Notes: generated from the letters alone by a model not told the origin. DNA of 64,000 nucleotides from Zooshikella harenae (GCF_018837975.1 NZ_JAGSOY010000003.1:62001-126000), one strand, 5' to 3'. Counted from the first letter of the stretch, positions 37,659 through 47,252 are shown. Translations and numbers: made by a program.

Positions 37659-38089
37659 GCAGCGGCCTTTTTCTTTATATAGCGAATGAGTTTTCCCAAC
37701 ACTGGGAGCTGTTCATAAAGTAGAGCACCTAGGTCAAAAAAGTCCTGATGATGCGTTACTAAACCTGTTGTATTAAAGTGCAGAAGGCTGACGCCTTCTA
37801 CACTGATTTGGCGCTGAGGTAAGCGTCGGTGTTTAAATGTCATTGTCCAGGGCTGAGTTACATGGTCTGGAGGCGCCAGCCACGCGGGTTTAAATTCAAA
37901 GTGTAGGTAAGTTATCTCATAATACATGCTTTGGAAATAAGCTGTTAGTTGATCTATTCCTAGGTGAGTGCCGAGTGGATCGGAAAATACGACATCTTCA
38001 GTGTATAAGGATGAAATTGGGGCTAGGTTGTTTGCATCCAACTGCTGAAAATGGGTTAAAAACTGTTGTAAATAGTTTTCAAGGTTCAT
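37655..38089 (-). CDS. Nuclear transport factor 2-like (SnoaL fold) protein
   Basis: A 144-residue cone-shaped NTF2-fold protein. The opening helices NYLQQFLTHFQQLDANNLAPI are followed by the conserved ISSLYTEDVVFSDPLGTHLG, and the C-terminal strands include TGLVTHHQDFFDLG. Members bind or isomerise small hydrophobic ligands. It is linked to photolyase upstream and DUF2878 downstream by 4-bp overlaps, a standard order in light-induced clusters. No catalytic aspartate-histidine pair can be confirmed. Confidence 0.85.
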   Translation of the reverse strand: MNLENYLQQFLTHFQQLDANNLAPISSLYTEDVVFSDPLGTHLGIDQLTAYFQSMYYEITYLHFEFKPAWLAPPDHVTQPWTMTFKHRRLPQRQISVEGVSLLHFNTTGLVTHHQDFFDLGALLYEQLPVLGKLIRYIKKKAAA

Positions 38090-39510
38090 GTACTTAATTC
38101 CTTGAAGGCGGCAATAGTTTGTTCTCGCGCAATACTGTGATCAACAATAGGGCGAGGGTAGCCAGGAATCATTTCATCAGTGGGTAAACTTTTATAAGGG
38201 GCGTGAATTTGTTTATTGGGTAAATCAGCCAGTGCGGGCAAAAACTGACGTATAAAAGTGCCTTCTGGATCAAATCGCTCACCCTGTGTTGTAGGGTTAA
38301 ATATGCGGAAGTAAGGCGCTGCATCAGTGCCTGTTGAAGCTGACCATTGCCAGCCACCGTTATTCGCAGCCAAATCACCGTCCACCAAATGTCGCATAAA
38401 AAAAGCTTCACCCAGTCGCCAATCAATAAATAAATCTTTGGTTAAAAACATGGCTGTTACCATTCGTAGCCGGTTGTGCATCCATCCAGTTTGTACAAGC
38501 TGTTTCATCGCTGCATCGACAATAGGGTAGCCTGTTTCCCCCTGGCACCAGGCTTGAAAGAGGTCTTCATCATGCTGCCAGACTAAGTTGTCAGTTTCTG
38601 GTTTAAAGGGTTTATGTTTGCTCACTGTGGGATAGCCACACAGAATATGAATATAAAACTCGCGCCAGATGAGCTCATTAATCCAGCAGTCAATACCAGG
38701 ATTGCCACCCTCTATGTGGTTATTATTATGTTGAAATGCAGCGATCAGACATTGGCGCAGTGAAACGATACCTAACGTAAGATAAGCTGATAGTTGGCTT
38801 GTCCCGGCAATGGCAGGAAAGTCGCGTTCAGTTTTATAATCAACCGCTTTTTCACTAAGAAAATGGTTGAGTCGTTGTTGAGCCTCTGACTCTCCTGGTG
38901 GCCAGTGTTGGAGAATATTATCGACAGCAGATTGGGTATACGTTACGTCAAGCGAGTCACTCAATACACTGATTGTTATGGGACGCTGAGACTGAGGCAT
39001 TGGTAATAAGTGACAAGGGGAGCGATAAAATTCAGCGAGGAAAGCACGCCGAAATTGGCTATATACTTTGTAGAACTCTCCTTGTTTGGTCAGTAATGTA
39101 CCTGGCTTGCAGATAACTGCATCAGTATGCGCTTCAAATTGGAGACCATGACTAATACACATTTGTGTAACTTGTTGGTCCCGCTTGATTTCATTGACTC
39201 CATATTCTTTATTGCAAATCACAGCTGAACATTTGAGCTGAAGAGCTAAGTGCATCAGGTAGTGGGCTGAATCTTCATAGCGATTAAGCTGTTTAATAAT
39301 AAGAGGAATATTGAGCAACTGTAATTGTTGCTGTAATTGCGCAGCTGATGCTAAAGCGAGTTTGATTTTATTTGGGCTATCATTGTGATGTAGCCACTGG
39401 GCTGGATACAGGCAGTAGACGGCAACCACAGGCCCACGTAGTGAAGCTTGATAGAGTGCAGTATTGTCCTGGACTCTCAAATCGTTACGAAACCAAACCA
39501 ATGATGTCAT
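38086..39510 (-). CDS. phrB: Deoxyribodipyrimidine photolyase (class I CPD)
   Basis: A 474-residue photolyase using blue light and FADH to split cyclobutane pyrimidine dimers. The N-terminal antenna domain (SLVWFRNDLRVQDNTALY) is followed by the helical FAD domain with the signatures CWINELIWREFYIHIL, GYPIVDAAMKQL, GWMHNRLRMVTAMFLTK and WQWSASTGTDAAPYFRIFNP. The electron-transfer tryptophans appear to be in place. It is first of a three-gene unit with NTF2-like and DUF2878 proteins. A promoter is not obvious near the start; the operator pair at 39785-39810 is 275 bp upstream. Confidence 0.95.
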   Translation of the reverse strand: MTSLVWFRNDLRVQDNTALYQASLRGPVVAVYCLYPAQWLHHNDSPNKIKLALASAAQLQQQLQLLNIPLIIKQLNRYEDSAHYLMHLALQLKCSAVICNKEYGVNEIKRDQQVTQMCISHGLQFEAHTDAVICKPGTLLTKQGEFYKVYSQFRRAFLAEFYRSPCHLLPMPQSQRPITISVLSDSLDVTYTQSAVDNILQHWPPGESEAQQRLNHFLSEKAVDYKTERDFPAIAGTSQLSAYLTLGIVSLRQCLIAAFQHNNNHIEGGNPGIDCWINELIWREFYIHILCGYPTVSKHKPFKPETDNLVWQHDEDLFQAWCQGETGYPIVDAAMKQLVQTGWMHNRLRMVTAMFLTKDLFIDWRLGEAFFMRHLVDGDLAANNGGWQWSASTGTDAAPYFRIFNPTTQGERFDPEGTFIRQFLPALADLPNKQIHAPYKSLPTDEMIPGYPRPIVDHSIAREQTIAAFKELST

Positions 39511-39784
39511 TTAGAATCCTTGTAAAATGTTGTTGATTACACTTTTCTTGCTCAGAGGTGCTTAATGCTGGATAACCACTCAGGTTTGGCTGTGTATTAC
39601 CAGAGTATAAACATGAGTCTGTATGTTAAACTTGTTCATTAAACACCTTTGAAAAAAATAAATTATAAAACGTTAAACTAAAGCGTCTTATACACGTAGT
39701 GTCTTCAATTCTATGTTGCTTGGTTGCAATATTTTGTCTTGAAACTGTTGCATTGAGACCAATGTCTTAGGATTATATATAATA

Positions 39785-39810
39785 TTGTACATATTTTTAA
39801 TATTGTACAA
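39785..39810. promoter_or_regulatory. LitR-type operator pair before the TIGR01777 gene
   Basis: TTGTACAT (39785-39792) and TTGTACAA (39803-39810), 18 bp apart, sit just after TATATA/TATAAT (39776-39783) and 18 bp before the ATG at 39829. A TTGAGA at 39753-39758 could be the -35. Binding here would block transcription initiation. Confidence 0.6.
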
Positions 39811-39828
39811 TTTTTTAGTGGAGCGACT

Positions 39829-40731
39829 ATGCAGATTTTAATCACTGGAGGAACGGGTTTTATTGGTCAAGGTTTGGTTAAACAGTGGCTAGCCAAAGGG
39901 AGGAGCTTAACTGTATTAACGCGGAATGTATCACAATGGCAGCAAAAGTTGCCGCAAGTGAGATGGTTTAGCCATTGGGATGAGTTAGATCGAAACGAAA
40001 ATTGGGATGCCATTATTAATCTAGCAGGAGAGCCTATTCTTGATGCCCGTTGGACAGAACAGCGCAAAGCCTCCTTACTCGCCAGTCGAGTTGGTGTGAC
40101 TCAACATTTATGTCAGTACGTGACATCCCTTGCTTATATGCCCAAGCGACTAATTAGTGGGTCTGCGATTGGTTATTATGGTTTTCACCCTCCCGAAGTC
40201 GAATTAACTGAAGATTCTCAGCCTGGTCAGGATTTTGCTGCCCAGCTATGTGTTTCCTGGGAACAGGCTGCTGATGAGATTCGCCAGTTGGGGATCGCAA
40301 CGTGCTGTGTAAGAACAGGTGTTGTGTTGGGGCATGGGGGTGCGCTGCAAAAAATGTTACCCCCTTTTAAATTAGGTTTAGGCGGACCCATTGGTACAGG
40401 AAAGCAAATATTTTCATGGATTCACTATGAAGATATGTTGTCTTGCATTGATTGGTTGCTACAAAATCCAAATGTTTGCGGGGTGATTAATGCAACAGCT
40501 CCAGAACCCGTGACTAATGCAGAATTTTCAACACGACTTGGTAAAGTTCTTCATCGTCCGGCATTTTGCCGTGTTCCTGCTAAGGCGCTTGAATTAATGT
40601 TAGGTCGTGAAGCTTCTGCGATGTTATTACAAGGCCAGCGAGTAATACCAAAGCGATTGTTAGATGAAGGATTTATATTTAAGTATTCTGACATTGCAAG
40701 TGCGTTAACTAATTTATTAGAACAAGACTAA
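39829..40731 (+). CDS. TIGR01777/YfcH-type NAD-dependent epimerase-like oxidoreductase
   Basis: A 300-residue SDR-superfamily protein with an N-terminal GGTGFIGQGLVKQWL cofactor motif, the family's INLAGEPILDARWTEQRK segment, GSAIGYYGFH and the C-terminal DUF1731 part (RVPAKALELMLGREASAML). Homologues are E. coli YfcH and the plant cell-division protein relative SulA/GC1; activity is unknown. It occurs regularly in light-regulated clusters with photolyase. The gene is divergent from phrB and has the LitR-type operator pair next to its start. GGAG precedes the ATG. Confidence 0.9.
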   Translation: MQILITGGTGFIGQGLVKQWLAKGRSLTVLTRNVSQWQQKLPQVRWFSHWDELDRNENWDAIINLAGEPILDARWTEQRKASLLASRVGVTQHLCQYVTSLAYMPKRLISGSAIGYYGFHPPEVELTEDSQPGQDFAAQLCVSWEQAADEIRQLGIATCCVRTGVVLGHGGALQKMLPPFKLGLGGPIGTGKQIFSWIHYEDMLSCIDWLLQNPNVCGVINATAPEPVTNAEFSTRLGKVLHRPAFCRVPAKALELMLGREASAMLLQGQRVIPKRLLDEGFIFKYSDIASALTNLLEQD

Positions 40732-40865
40732 TAATTAAATGGCCCCTTCCACTATAGAGCACCTCAAAAAAGTAATAACTTTCATGAGCATAAGGACGAT
40801 ATACATATTTTGGGCTACGCTTCAGCTAAGAAGCATGTGTGTTTAACTTTGTAGGGGGGGAATCT

Positions 40866-41111
40866 ATGGAAATTGTTGGTGGTATTTTTTTACTAGCGGG
40901 TGTCTTAGTGAGTTTATTTTATGGAATTATTATTTTAATAAAAGCATTTCAAACATCTATTTTATGGGGGCTGGGTAGCTTATTTATTCCCCTTGTAGGG
41001 CTGATTTTTATCATATTACATTGGCAAATAACAAAACAACCCTTTTTAAGATCGTTAATTTCGATCCCATTGATTATTGTGGGTGCGATGTTGATGCCGC
41101 AGCAAATGTAA
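40866..41111 (+). CDS. Small membrane protein (81 aa)
   Basis: ATG 40866 has GGGGGGA upstream; an in-frame start at 40839 would only add a poorly supported extension. The product has three hydrophobic segments (GGIFLLAGVLVSLFYGIII, SILWGLGSLFIPLVGLIFII and the C-terminal LISIPLIIVGAMLM), nearly all membrane. It is a member of the many uncharacterised short hydrophobic proteins of marine bacteria; no specific family recognised. It is 134 bp after the TIGR01777 gene, so co-transcription is possible but not shown. The following gap, 41112-41432, shows no gene. Confidence 0.65.
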   Translation: MEIVGGIFLLAGVLVSLFYGIIILIKAFQTSILWGLGSLFIPLVGLIFIILHWQITKQPFLRSLISIPLIIVGAMLMPQQM

Positions 41112-41432
41112 TATGGTTGTTCCTTTTTAACTAACTAATGTGCTAGTTTATTATCAGTTATGTAGTTAATTTAAACTTCTGAGGTGACGGCCCAGCTAGT
41201 CTCACTAAATATCCTTTGCTGTGATATAAGATGAATAAGTCGTATTTTTTTAACTGATGTGCCCTATTGTATTTTGATTGCAATTGGATTTAACGGAATA
41301 AAAGCTGGTGATATTATCGCTTTATATGAGTAGGAAATATCAGTGAATGGTTATAAATGACTATGCTGTTTTTTTCTTCTAATTAATGTCTATGTGTAAA
41401 TTAACGTTCTGTGTGTATAGTTAGGACTTGAT

Positions 41433-41792
41433 TTAAGAGGCTTTACGGGTGCCTGATGGAGAGTGAGGTGCATTGAGCTTATCTAATGTGCTGCTTAACA
41501 AATTAAGCTCGCGTTTAAGTTTGTTTAGTTCTGTTTGAGGGTTACCATTCAGGCTATTTTGTACAATGGTTGATACTTTACCAATAGTTTGCTTTTTCAG
41601 ATTATGGGTAAAACGATCCAGTCGATTAAGTTCCCGACGCTCAATGATTTCACCTTGATCGGCTAGGTAATTGAAGAGCTTTACCCCTTCATTGACTGCT
41701 TTACCAAATAACACTAAAGTTCCAAGTCCGGCTAGCCAAAGTTGTTGAGGCAAAAGCGTCAGTTTTAACTGTGGAGTTCTATGGTTTGCCAT
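41433..41792 (-). CDS. Phasin-family PHA granule protein
   Basis: A 119-residue protein with an N-terminal hydrophobic/amphipathic stretch (QQLWLAGLGTLVLFGKAVNEGVKLF) and a charged helical C-terminus, as in the PhaI/PhaF-type phasins (Poly(hydroxyalkanoate) granule-associated family). It would coat storage granules and influence their number and size. It is divergent from phaC, whose start lies 284 bp away. The lack of the histone-like AAKP tail distinguishes it from PhaF. Short length matches PhaI. Confidence 0.8.
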   Translation of the reverse strand: MANHRTPQLKLTLLPQQLWLAGLGTLVLFGKAVNEGVKLFNYLADQGEIIERRELNRLDRFTHNLKKQTIGKVSTIVQNSLNGNPQTELNKLKRELNLLSSTLDKLNAPHSPSGTRKAS

Positions 41793-42076
41793 AAGTGGTG
41801 CCTAACCTTACACAGTTGTAGGGAAGATGTGGGGTATGTTACGCTGAATACGACACAGGAAGTGTAGTGTTCTTAGTGGAAAACATAGTCAATAATTATG
41901 TTATCGACAAGCAAATTTTAAATTCAGGCATTAGCTTTCATTAAATTGCAATCGCCATGTTCTCACAATAGTCTAGCTGGGAGATGAAAAATACCTACTT
42001 TGCAGGGTATAACTTGGCAAGACGGGGGAGTCAGGCGCTCATTGTAGGCAAGGCTGTAAATAGGACATGAACTGAC

Positions 42077-43888
42077 ATGGATGCTCAAGCCGCAAAAAAT
42101 ATTTCTGAGAATATCTCACAAAAAATTGCAGATTTATCACAAGCAATTGACTATTTAGAGAACGATGACTCTCAAGCTGCAAAACGTTTTCGACGGCAGT
42201 TGAAAAATACTCTAGCTAATCATGAAGTGGATCAAGAAAGCTATATTGATTATGAAAATATGGCGGGTCCTAACCCAATTATTGGTATTCATAGCAAAGA
42301 TGTGCTTGATACACTAATGGTCATGTTACAACAGGCCTTGTCGAATCCTCGCTCAATTTTTCAGCAAGCGTTACGTTTAGGCGGGGATTGGCTACAAGTG
42401 TTGTTGGGTAACTCCAGTCTGCGGCCAGATGCCCGTGATCATCGTTTTCAAGACTCTGCCTGGTATGATAGTCCTTTTTTTCGCCGATTAATGCAAGGGT
42501 ATTTTTCCTGGCACCATCGCCTTCATGAGTGGATTGACGAGAGTGAACTAACAGAATGTGATCGGCGGCGAGCGACCTTTATATTGTCGATTCTTACAGA
42601 AGCATGTTCACCGACAAATACTTTACTTAATCCTGAAGCGCTTAAACGATGCGTTGAAACATCAGGGTTAAGTTTAATTCAAGGATTTCGACATTTTGCT
42701 CAAGACTGGTTACATAATGGTGGTTTGCCATCTCAGGTTAATATGAAAGCATTCTGTGTCGGTGAAAATATTGCTGTTTCGCCTGGTGTGGTGGTGTTTC
42801 GTAATGAGTTACTTGAACTTTTGCAATATCAATCGACCACAACTGAAGTATGGCAGCGGCCATTATTTTTAATTCCACCACAAATAAATAAATATTACAT
42901 TTTTGATCTTACGCCTGAGAAAAGCTTTATCCAGCATGCCACTCAGCAAGGAATCCAAGTGTTTGTTTGTAGTTGGCGTAATCCCAAAATTGAGCACCGG
43001 GATTGGGGGTTGGAAAACTATGTTGTTGCGTTGGAAGATGCCATCGATGCGGTGATTGAGATTACTGGCAGTCGTGATGTCAATGTCATGGGAGCCTGTT
43101 CTGGAGGAATGACTGCTGCAACATTATTAGGTTATTTGGCTGCGGCTAATAAAACGAAAGTGAATAGTTTTACCTTAATGGTTAGTGTGTTGGACCTTAA
43201 TATTGATAATGATGTTGCGTTATTTGCAACAGATCGTTCATTGGCTCAGGCAAAAAGTTACTCTCATCGAAGTGGTGTGTTGGAAGGAAAAGACTTAGCA
43301 CGTGTATTTGCCTGGATGCGCCCCAATGATTTGATTTGGCATTACTGGGTTAATAATTACTTGCTCGGTTATGAACCACCTGCAAATGAGGTCTTGTATT
43401 GGAATAATGATACCACGCGACTGCCTGCTGAACTGCATGGTGAATTTATTGAAATGTATGAGGCGAATCCTCTACATAAACCAGGCTTATTAAAAATATG
43501 TCATCAACCCATTGATCTTAAACAGGTTACAGTTGATGCCTATGTAGTGGCGGGTATGACAGATCATATTACTCCTTGGGAGGCCTGTTATCGCTCTTCT
43601 CATTTGTTGGGAGGTAAGTGCCAGTTTGTACTGAGCAACAGTGGCCATATACAAAGTATCTTAAATCCACTTAATAACAATAAAAGCTATTACTTTTTAA
43701 ATCATGAACATCCTAAAACCGCTAAAGAGTGGAAGTTAGGCGCACATCGAATTGGGGGGAGTTGGTGGGCACATTGGACTGACTGGATTAGTCAACGTTC
43801 TGCTGAGAAGATCCCAGCACCACAACAGTTAGGTAGTTCTTCTTACCCAGCTTTAGATATAGCGCCAGGCACTTATGTTCATGAGTAG
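42077..43888 (+). CDS. phaC: Poly(3-hydroxyalkanoate) synthase
   Basis: A 603-residue enzyme that polymerises 3-hydroxyacyl-CoA into PHA on granule surfaces. The alpha/beta-hydrolase core has the lipase-like box GACSGGMTAA with nucleophile C341, the aspartate in VVAGMTDHITPWEACY, and the histidine in LSNSGHIQSILNP. The N-terminal domain includes PTNTLLNPEALKR and QDWLHNGGLPSQV, as in class I/II synthases. No PhaE-like subunit is encoded nearby. With a depolymerase 17 bp downstream and a divergent phasin it resembles the pseudomonad medium-chain (class II) pha locus, lacking phaC2 and phaD. Monomer preference is not determinable from sequence. Confidence 0.93.
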   Translation: MDAQAAKNISENISQKIADLSQAIDYLENDDSQAAKRFRRQLKNTLANHEVDQESYIDYENMAGPNPIIGIHSKDVLDTLMVMLQQALSNPRSIFQQALRLGGDWLQVLLGNSSLRPDARDHRFQDSAWYDSPFFRRLMQGYFSWHHRLHEWIDESELTECDRRRATFILSILTEACSPTNTLLNPEALKRCVETSGLSLIQGFRHFAQDWLHNGGLPSQVNMKAFCVGENIAVSPGVVVFRNELLELLQYQSTTTEVWQRPLFLIPPQINKYYIFDLTPEKSFIQHATQQGIQVFVCSWRNPKIEHRDWGLENYVVALEDAIDAVIEITGSRDVNVMGACSGGMTAATLLGYLAAANKTKVNSFTLMVSVLDLNIDNDVALFATDRSLAQAKSYSHRSGVLEGKDLARVFAWMRPNDLIWHYWVNNYLLGYEPPANEVLYWNNDTTRLPAELHGEFIEMYEANPLHKPGLLKICHQPIDLKQVTVDAYVVAGMTDHITPWEACYRSSHLLGGKCQFVLSNSGHIQSILNPLNNNKSYYFLNHEHPKTAKEWKLGAHRIGGSWWAHWTDWISQRSAEKIPAPQQLGSSSYPALDIAPGTYVHE

Positions 43889-43905
43889 TTGTAGAGTAAG
43901 TTTTT

Positions 43906-44730
43906 ATGTATAAAGCGGCGGTTGTGAGTTCTGTGATGGTGGATGAAACGGTTAATCAAGCTAGCAAAAGAGCATTCGAGATTGATTTTTTACAGTTAGG
44001 GGAATACAACGTACGTGTAGGTATTGTACCTGGAAACCGTCAAAAAATACCTATGTTATTGTTTAATGGTATCGGTGCTAGTTTAGAATTTGCACAACCC
44101 TTTGCTGATGCTTTAGATGATGTAGAGTTGATTACCTTTGATATTCCTGGTGTTGGTGGTTCACCAACACCGCTTATCCCTCCTCGATTTCCCCAGTTGT
44201 CGTTTTTAGCTGAGCAACTACTCGATGAACTGAATTATGGTCAGGTGAATGTTATTGGCTACTCCTGGGGGGGCGCGCTTGCACAACAGTTTACTTATGA
44301 TCATCCACAGAGGGTTAAACAACTTATACTAGCGGCAACGACAATGGGAATGATAGCGATACCTGGCTTGCCTATAGAGTTGCTCAAGTTGTTGAAGCCA
44401 AATCCTCTATTTCGTTCATTTAAAAACGTGTCTGTTCGCCAAATCATTAATCATCAGTGGGTGATTCCTCAACAAGGACCTCGGGGCTTTTGGTATCAGA
44501 TATTGACTGGATGGGGGTGGACCAGTGCTTATTGGTTACGCAAAATTAAAACAAAAACACTCTTATTAGCGGGTGATGATGATCTGATGGTACCTGCTAT
44601 GAATTTGAAAGTCATGCAGCAGTTGATGCCCAATGCTCAGTTTCGTTCCATCAGCGGTGATCACTTTTTTATGGTGACACAACCTCGTGCTTGTGCCCGT
44701 ATGGTAGGGGAGTTTTGTGAGTATTATTAA
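43906..44730 (+). CDS. phaZ: Poly(3-hydroxyalkanoate) depolymerase
   Basis: A 274-residue intracellular alpha/beta hydrolase that mobilises stored PHA. The serine nucleophile is in IGYSWGGALAQQF, the acid in LLAGDDDLMVPAMN, and the histidine in ISGDHFFMV, in the right order. The sequence LLFNGIGASLEFAQPFADAL matches pseudomonad PhaZ. It follows phaC by 17 bp with no promoter or terminator between, so synthase and depolymerase are one operon. A start 11 codons later (MVDETVN) is possible but 43906 keeps a reasonable ribosome site (GAGTAAG). Confidence 0.9.
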   Translation: MYKAAVVSSVMVDETVNQASKRAFEIDFLQLGEYNVRVGIVPGNRQKIPMLLFNGIGASLEFAQPFADALDDVELITFDIPGVGGSPTPLIPPRFPQLSFLAEQLLDELNYGQVNVIGYSWGGALAQQFTYDHPQRVKQLILAATTMGMIAIPGLPIELLKLLKPNPLFRSFKNVSVRQIINHQWVIPQQGPRGFWYQILTGWGWTSAYWLRKIKTKTLLLAGDDDLMVPAMNLKVMQQLMPNAQFRSISGDHFFMVTQPRACARMVGEFCEYY

Positions 44731-44839
44731 TAGGTAATAGGGGCACCCATATATCCCTATACTCACTACAGTGTGGGCATAAGGATATCACATGGGGTAT
44801 GTGGTTTTTTTAGTGTCTATTGCATTAGTAAATACAGTA

Positions 44840-45271
44840 TTAGTGGTAATCACCTGGTGAAGTAGGAGCTTGAGTAGGTTGTAATTGACACACTTCATCA
44901 TCCCAATCAAAGCTGTCTTTAGCATCCTGAGCCGCAAAACGTTGCTCCTCTAACATTTGAAACTTTTGAATCTCTTCGTCAGGCATAAAGTGAAGACAGT
45001 CACCACCTAGTAACCACAGTAAGTCACGCGGTAAAAGGGGCGTGAGCTGAGGGTAGTAGGTGATTAATTGGTTGATAGTCTCCTGACCTAGAAACAAAGC
45101 ATCAGGTGTTTGGTCAGACAATGCCTGCTTAAGCTCATCGAGGCGGGTAAGCCACGCAGTATATTGATCAGTATTGGAAAATAACGTCTGCTGTTGTGTC
45201 AAGCATTGCTTCACGTGGTCAATACGGTCTATTAAACGTTGTAGCTGTTCGGGTAGTTGAAAGTCAGTCAC
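44840..45271 (-). CDS. PA2817-like conserved protein
   Basis: A 143-residue soluble, acidic protein. The segment LLPRDLLWLLGGDCLHFMPDEEI is the hallmark of the PA2817-type family of uncharacterised gammaproteobacterial proteins, followed by EEQRFAAQ and a short variable acidic tail. The N-terminal 80 residues are helical with glutamine-rich stretches. It is monocistronic, convergent with the pha operon. Function unknown. Confidence 0.75.
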   Translation of the reverse strand: MTDFQLPEQLQRLIDRIDHVKQCLTQQQTLFSNTDQYTAWLTRLDELKQALSDQTPDALFLGQETINQLITYYPQLTPLLPRDLLWLLGGDCLHFMPDEEIQKFQMLEEQRFAAQDAKDSFDWDDEVCQLQPTQAPTSPGDYH

Positions 45272-45513
45272 GCGGCACTCTTTCCTCTTTCTTTCATGGC
45301 GTTAAAACAAGATTAGTGTGATTGTAGTGTAGGCGTAAAGCCGCTTGACAGCAGTGCTTTAACCATTAAACCAATAATGAGGTATTTTTTACAAAAAAAT
45401 ATTGAACCTACGTAGCCTAAATACCTTGTAAAATGAATGGTTAGTATTTCAGGATATGAGGTATACAATACCTACTTTTAATTGATTTTGCAGCAACCGG
45501 CTAAAGAGATGTT

Positions 45514-46437
45514 ATGGCAACCGCACTTGAAATTACTGATTTACATAAAACATACAGCAATGGTCATCAGGCGCTGAAGGGAATCAGTTTTGCTGTGCAA
45601 GAGGGCGATTTTTTTGCATTATTAGGTCCTAATGGGGCAGGCAAGTCTACCACGATTGGAATTATATGTGCTTTGGTGAATAAGACATCAGGTCAGGTAA
45701 AGATCTTTGGTGATGATATGGATCTGAGTCCTAACAAAGTAAAGCAACACCTTGGCATGGTGCCTCAAGAATTTAATTTTAACCAATTTGAAAAAACAGA
45801 AGATATTCTCATTACTCAGGCTGGATATTATGGTATTCCCCATAAAGAGTCTGTTGAACGGGCAGAGCTATATTTACACAAGCTTGGGCTATGGGATAAG
45901 CGTCGTGAACAGTCACGTTTGTTATCGGGAGGAATGAAGCGACGTTTAATGATTGCTCGTGCGCTTATTCACCAACCTAAGTTACTTATTCTCGATGAAC
46001 CAACCGCGGGGGTTGACATTGAACTCCGTCGCTCTATGTGGGATTTCTTGCAGGAAATCAATCAGCAGGGTATCACTATTATTCTTACTACTCACTATTT
46101 AGAAGAAGCAGAGCAGCTGTGTCGTAATATTGCCATTATTGATCATGGGCGACTGGTACAAAATACCAGTATGAAAGCACTATTACGCACGTTACATATG
46201 CAAACTTTTATTTTTGATTCAACAACGTTGCTTCCTGATCAGTTACATTTATCAGGTTATACCTATCGTCCACTGGATGATCACTCGTTTGAAATTGATG
46301 TGGACCATGAGCAGGACTTAAATGAGTTATTTAACCAGCTTTCTGCACATAAGCTCTCTATTTCAAGTATGAGAAATAAAGCTAACCGATTGGAAGAGCT
46401 TTTTGTGTCATTAGTTGATAAGAATTTGCAGCGTTAA
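45514..46437 (+). CDS. yadG: ABC transporter ATP-binding protein (YadG-like)
   Basis: A 307-residue ABC-2 type ATPase. Walker A is GPNGAGKSTTIG, the Q-loop is GMVPQEFNFN, the signature is LLSGGMKRRLMIARAL, Walker B is LLILDEPTAGVD, and the switch histidine is in TTHYLEEAEQL. The C-terminal 80 residues form the DUF4162-type extension seen in drug/polymer exporters. It lies 17 bp before the permease gene, so the pair forms an exporter like E. coli YadGH; the substrate is unknown. A palindromic AGGTATACAATACCT lies near 45460, possibly regulatory. Confidence 0.92.
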   Translation: MATALEITDLHKTYSNGHQALKGISFAVQEGDFFALLGPNGAGKSTTIGIICALVNKTSGQVKIFGDDMDLSPNKVKQHLGMVPQEFNFNQFEKTEDILITQAGYYGIPHKESVERAELYLHKLGLWDKRREQSRLLSGGMKRRLMIARALIHQPKLLILDEPTAGVDIELRRSMWDFLQEINQQGITIILTTHYLEEAEQLCRNIAIIDHGRLVQNTSMKALLRTLHMQTFIFDSTTLLPDQLHLSGYTYRPLDDHSFEIDVDHEQDLNELFNQLSAHKLSISSMRNKANRLEELFVSLVDKNLQR

Positions 46438-46454
46438 TTTTAGGAGTGTTAGCC

Positions 46455-47231
46455 ATGATGTGGCAGCAATATTGGACAGCATTTGTCACAATTTATATTC
46501 GAGAAGTACGACGCTTTCTGCGTATTTGGCCTCAAACTTTACTACCTCCAGCCATTACGATGGTGTTGTACTTTATTATTTTTGGTTCTGTCATTGGTTC
46601 TCGTATTGGACAAATGGAAGGTTACAGCTACATGGAGTATGTGGTACCTGGCCTGATAATGATGTCAGTAATTACGAATGCCTATAATAATGTAGCTTCC
46701 TCATTTTTCAGTAATAAATTTCAGCGTAGTGTTGAAGAGCTTTTAGTTGCACCTATTCCCAATAGTATTATTTTAGCGGGATTTGTGCTTGGTGGGGTAA
46801 CGCGTGGATTAGCGGTAGGCTTTATTGTTACCTTATTATCGTTAGCATTTACAACACTTCCAATACATAATATCTGGATTACTATATTAGCAGTATTATT
46901 AACTGCCATTGTATTTTCACTCGGTGGTTTTATTAATGCTATTTATGCGGATAAATTTGATGACATTTCAATTATTCCAACCTTTATCCTAACACCATTA
47001 ACGTATTTAGGTGGGGTATTTTATTCAGTAAATATACTACCTGACTTTTGGGGCTATATTTCTTTAGCAAATCCTATTCTCTACATGGTGAATGCATTCC
47101 GCTATGGTATTCTTGGACACTCTGATGGAATCAGTATAGGGTTAGCGATGCTTATTCTTGCTGGCTTTGCTGCAGTACTCAGTTATTATTGCCTGTATTT
47201 ATTACGGACAGGGAAAGGACTAAGGCATTGA
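46455..47231 (+). CDS. yadH: ABC-2 type permease (YadH-like)
   Basis: ATG 46455 follows TAGGAG by eight bases and gives 258 residues, close to YadH's 256. The protein has six membrane helices and the ABC-2 signatures: RFLRIWPQTLLPPAITMVLYF at the start, NKFQRSVEELLVAPI and TPLTYLGGVFYS. It is the membrane partner of the preceding ATPase. A degenerate MITE lies 20 bp downstream of the stop. Confidence 0.92.
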   Translation: MMWQQYWTAFVTIYIREVRRFLRIWPQTLLPPAITMVLYFIIFGSVIGSRIGQMEGYSYMEYVVPGLIMMSVITNAYNNVASSFFSNKFQRSVEELLVAPIPNSIILAGFVLGGVTRGLAVGFIVTLLSLAFTTLPIHNIWITILAVLLTAIVFSLGGFINAIYADKFDDISIIPTFILTPLTYLGGVFYSVNILPDFWGYISLANPILYMVNAFRYGILGHSDGISIGLAMLILAGFAAVLSYYCLYLLRTGKGLRH

Positions 47232-47252
47232 TGATTTGCTTATCAGCAAATG

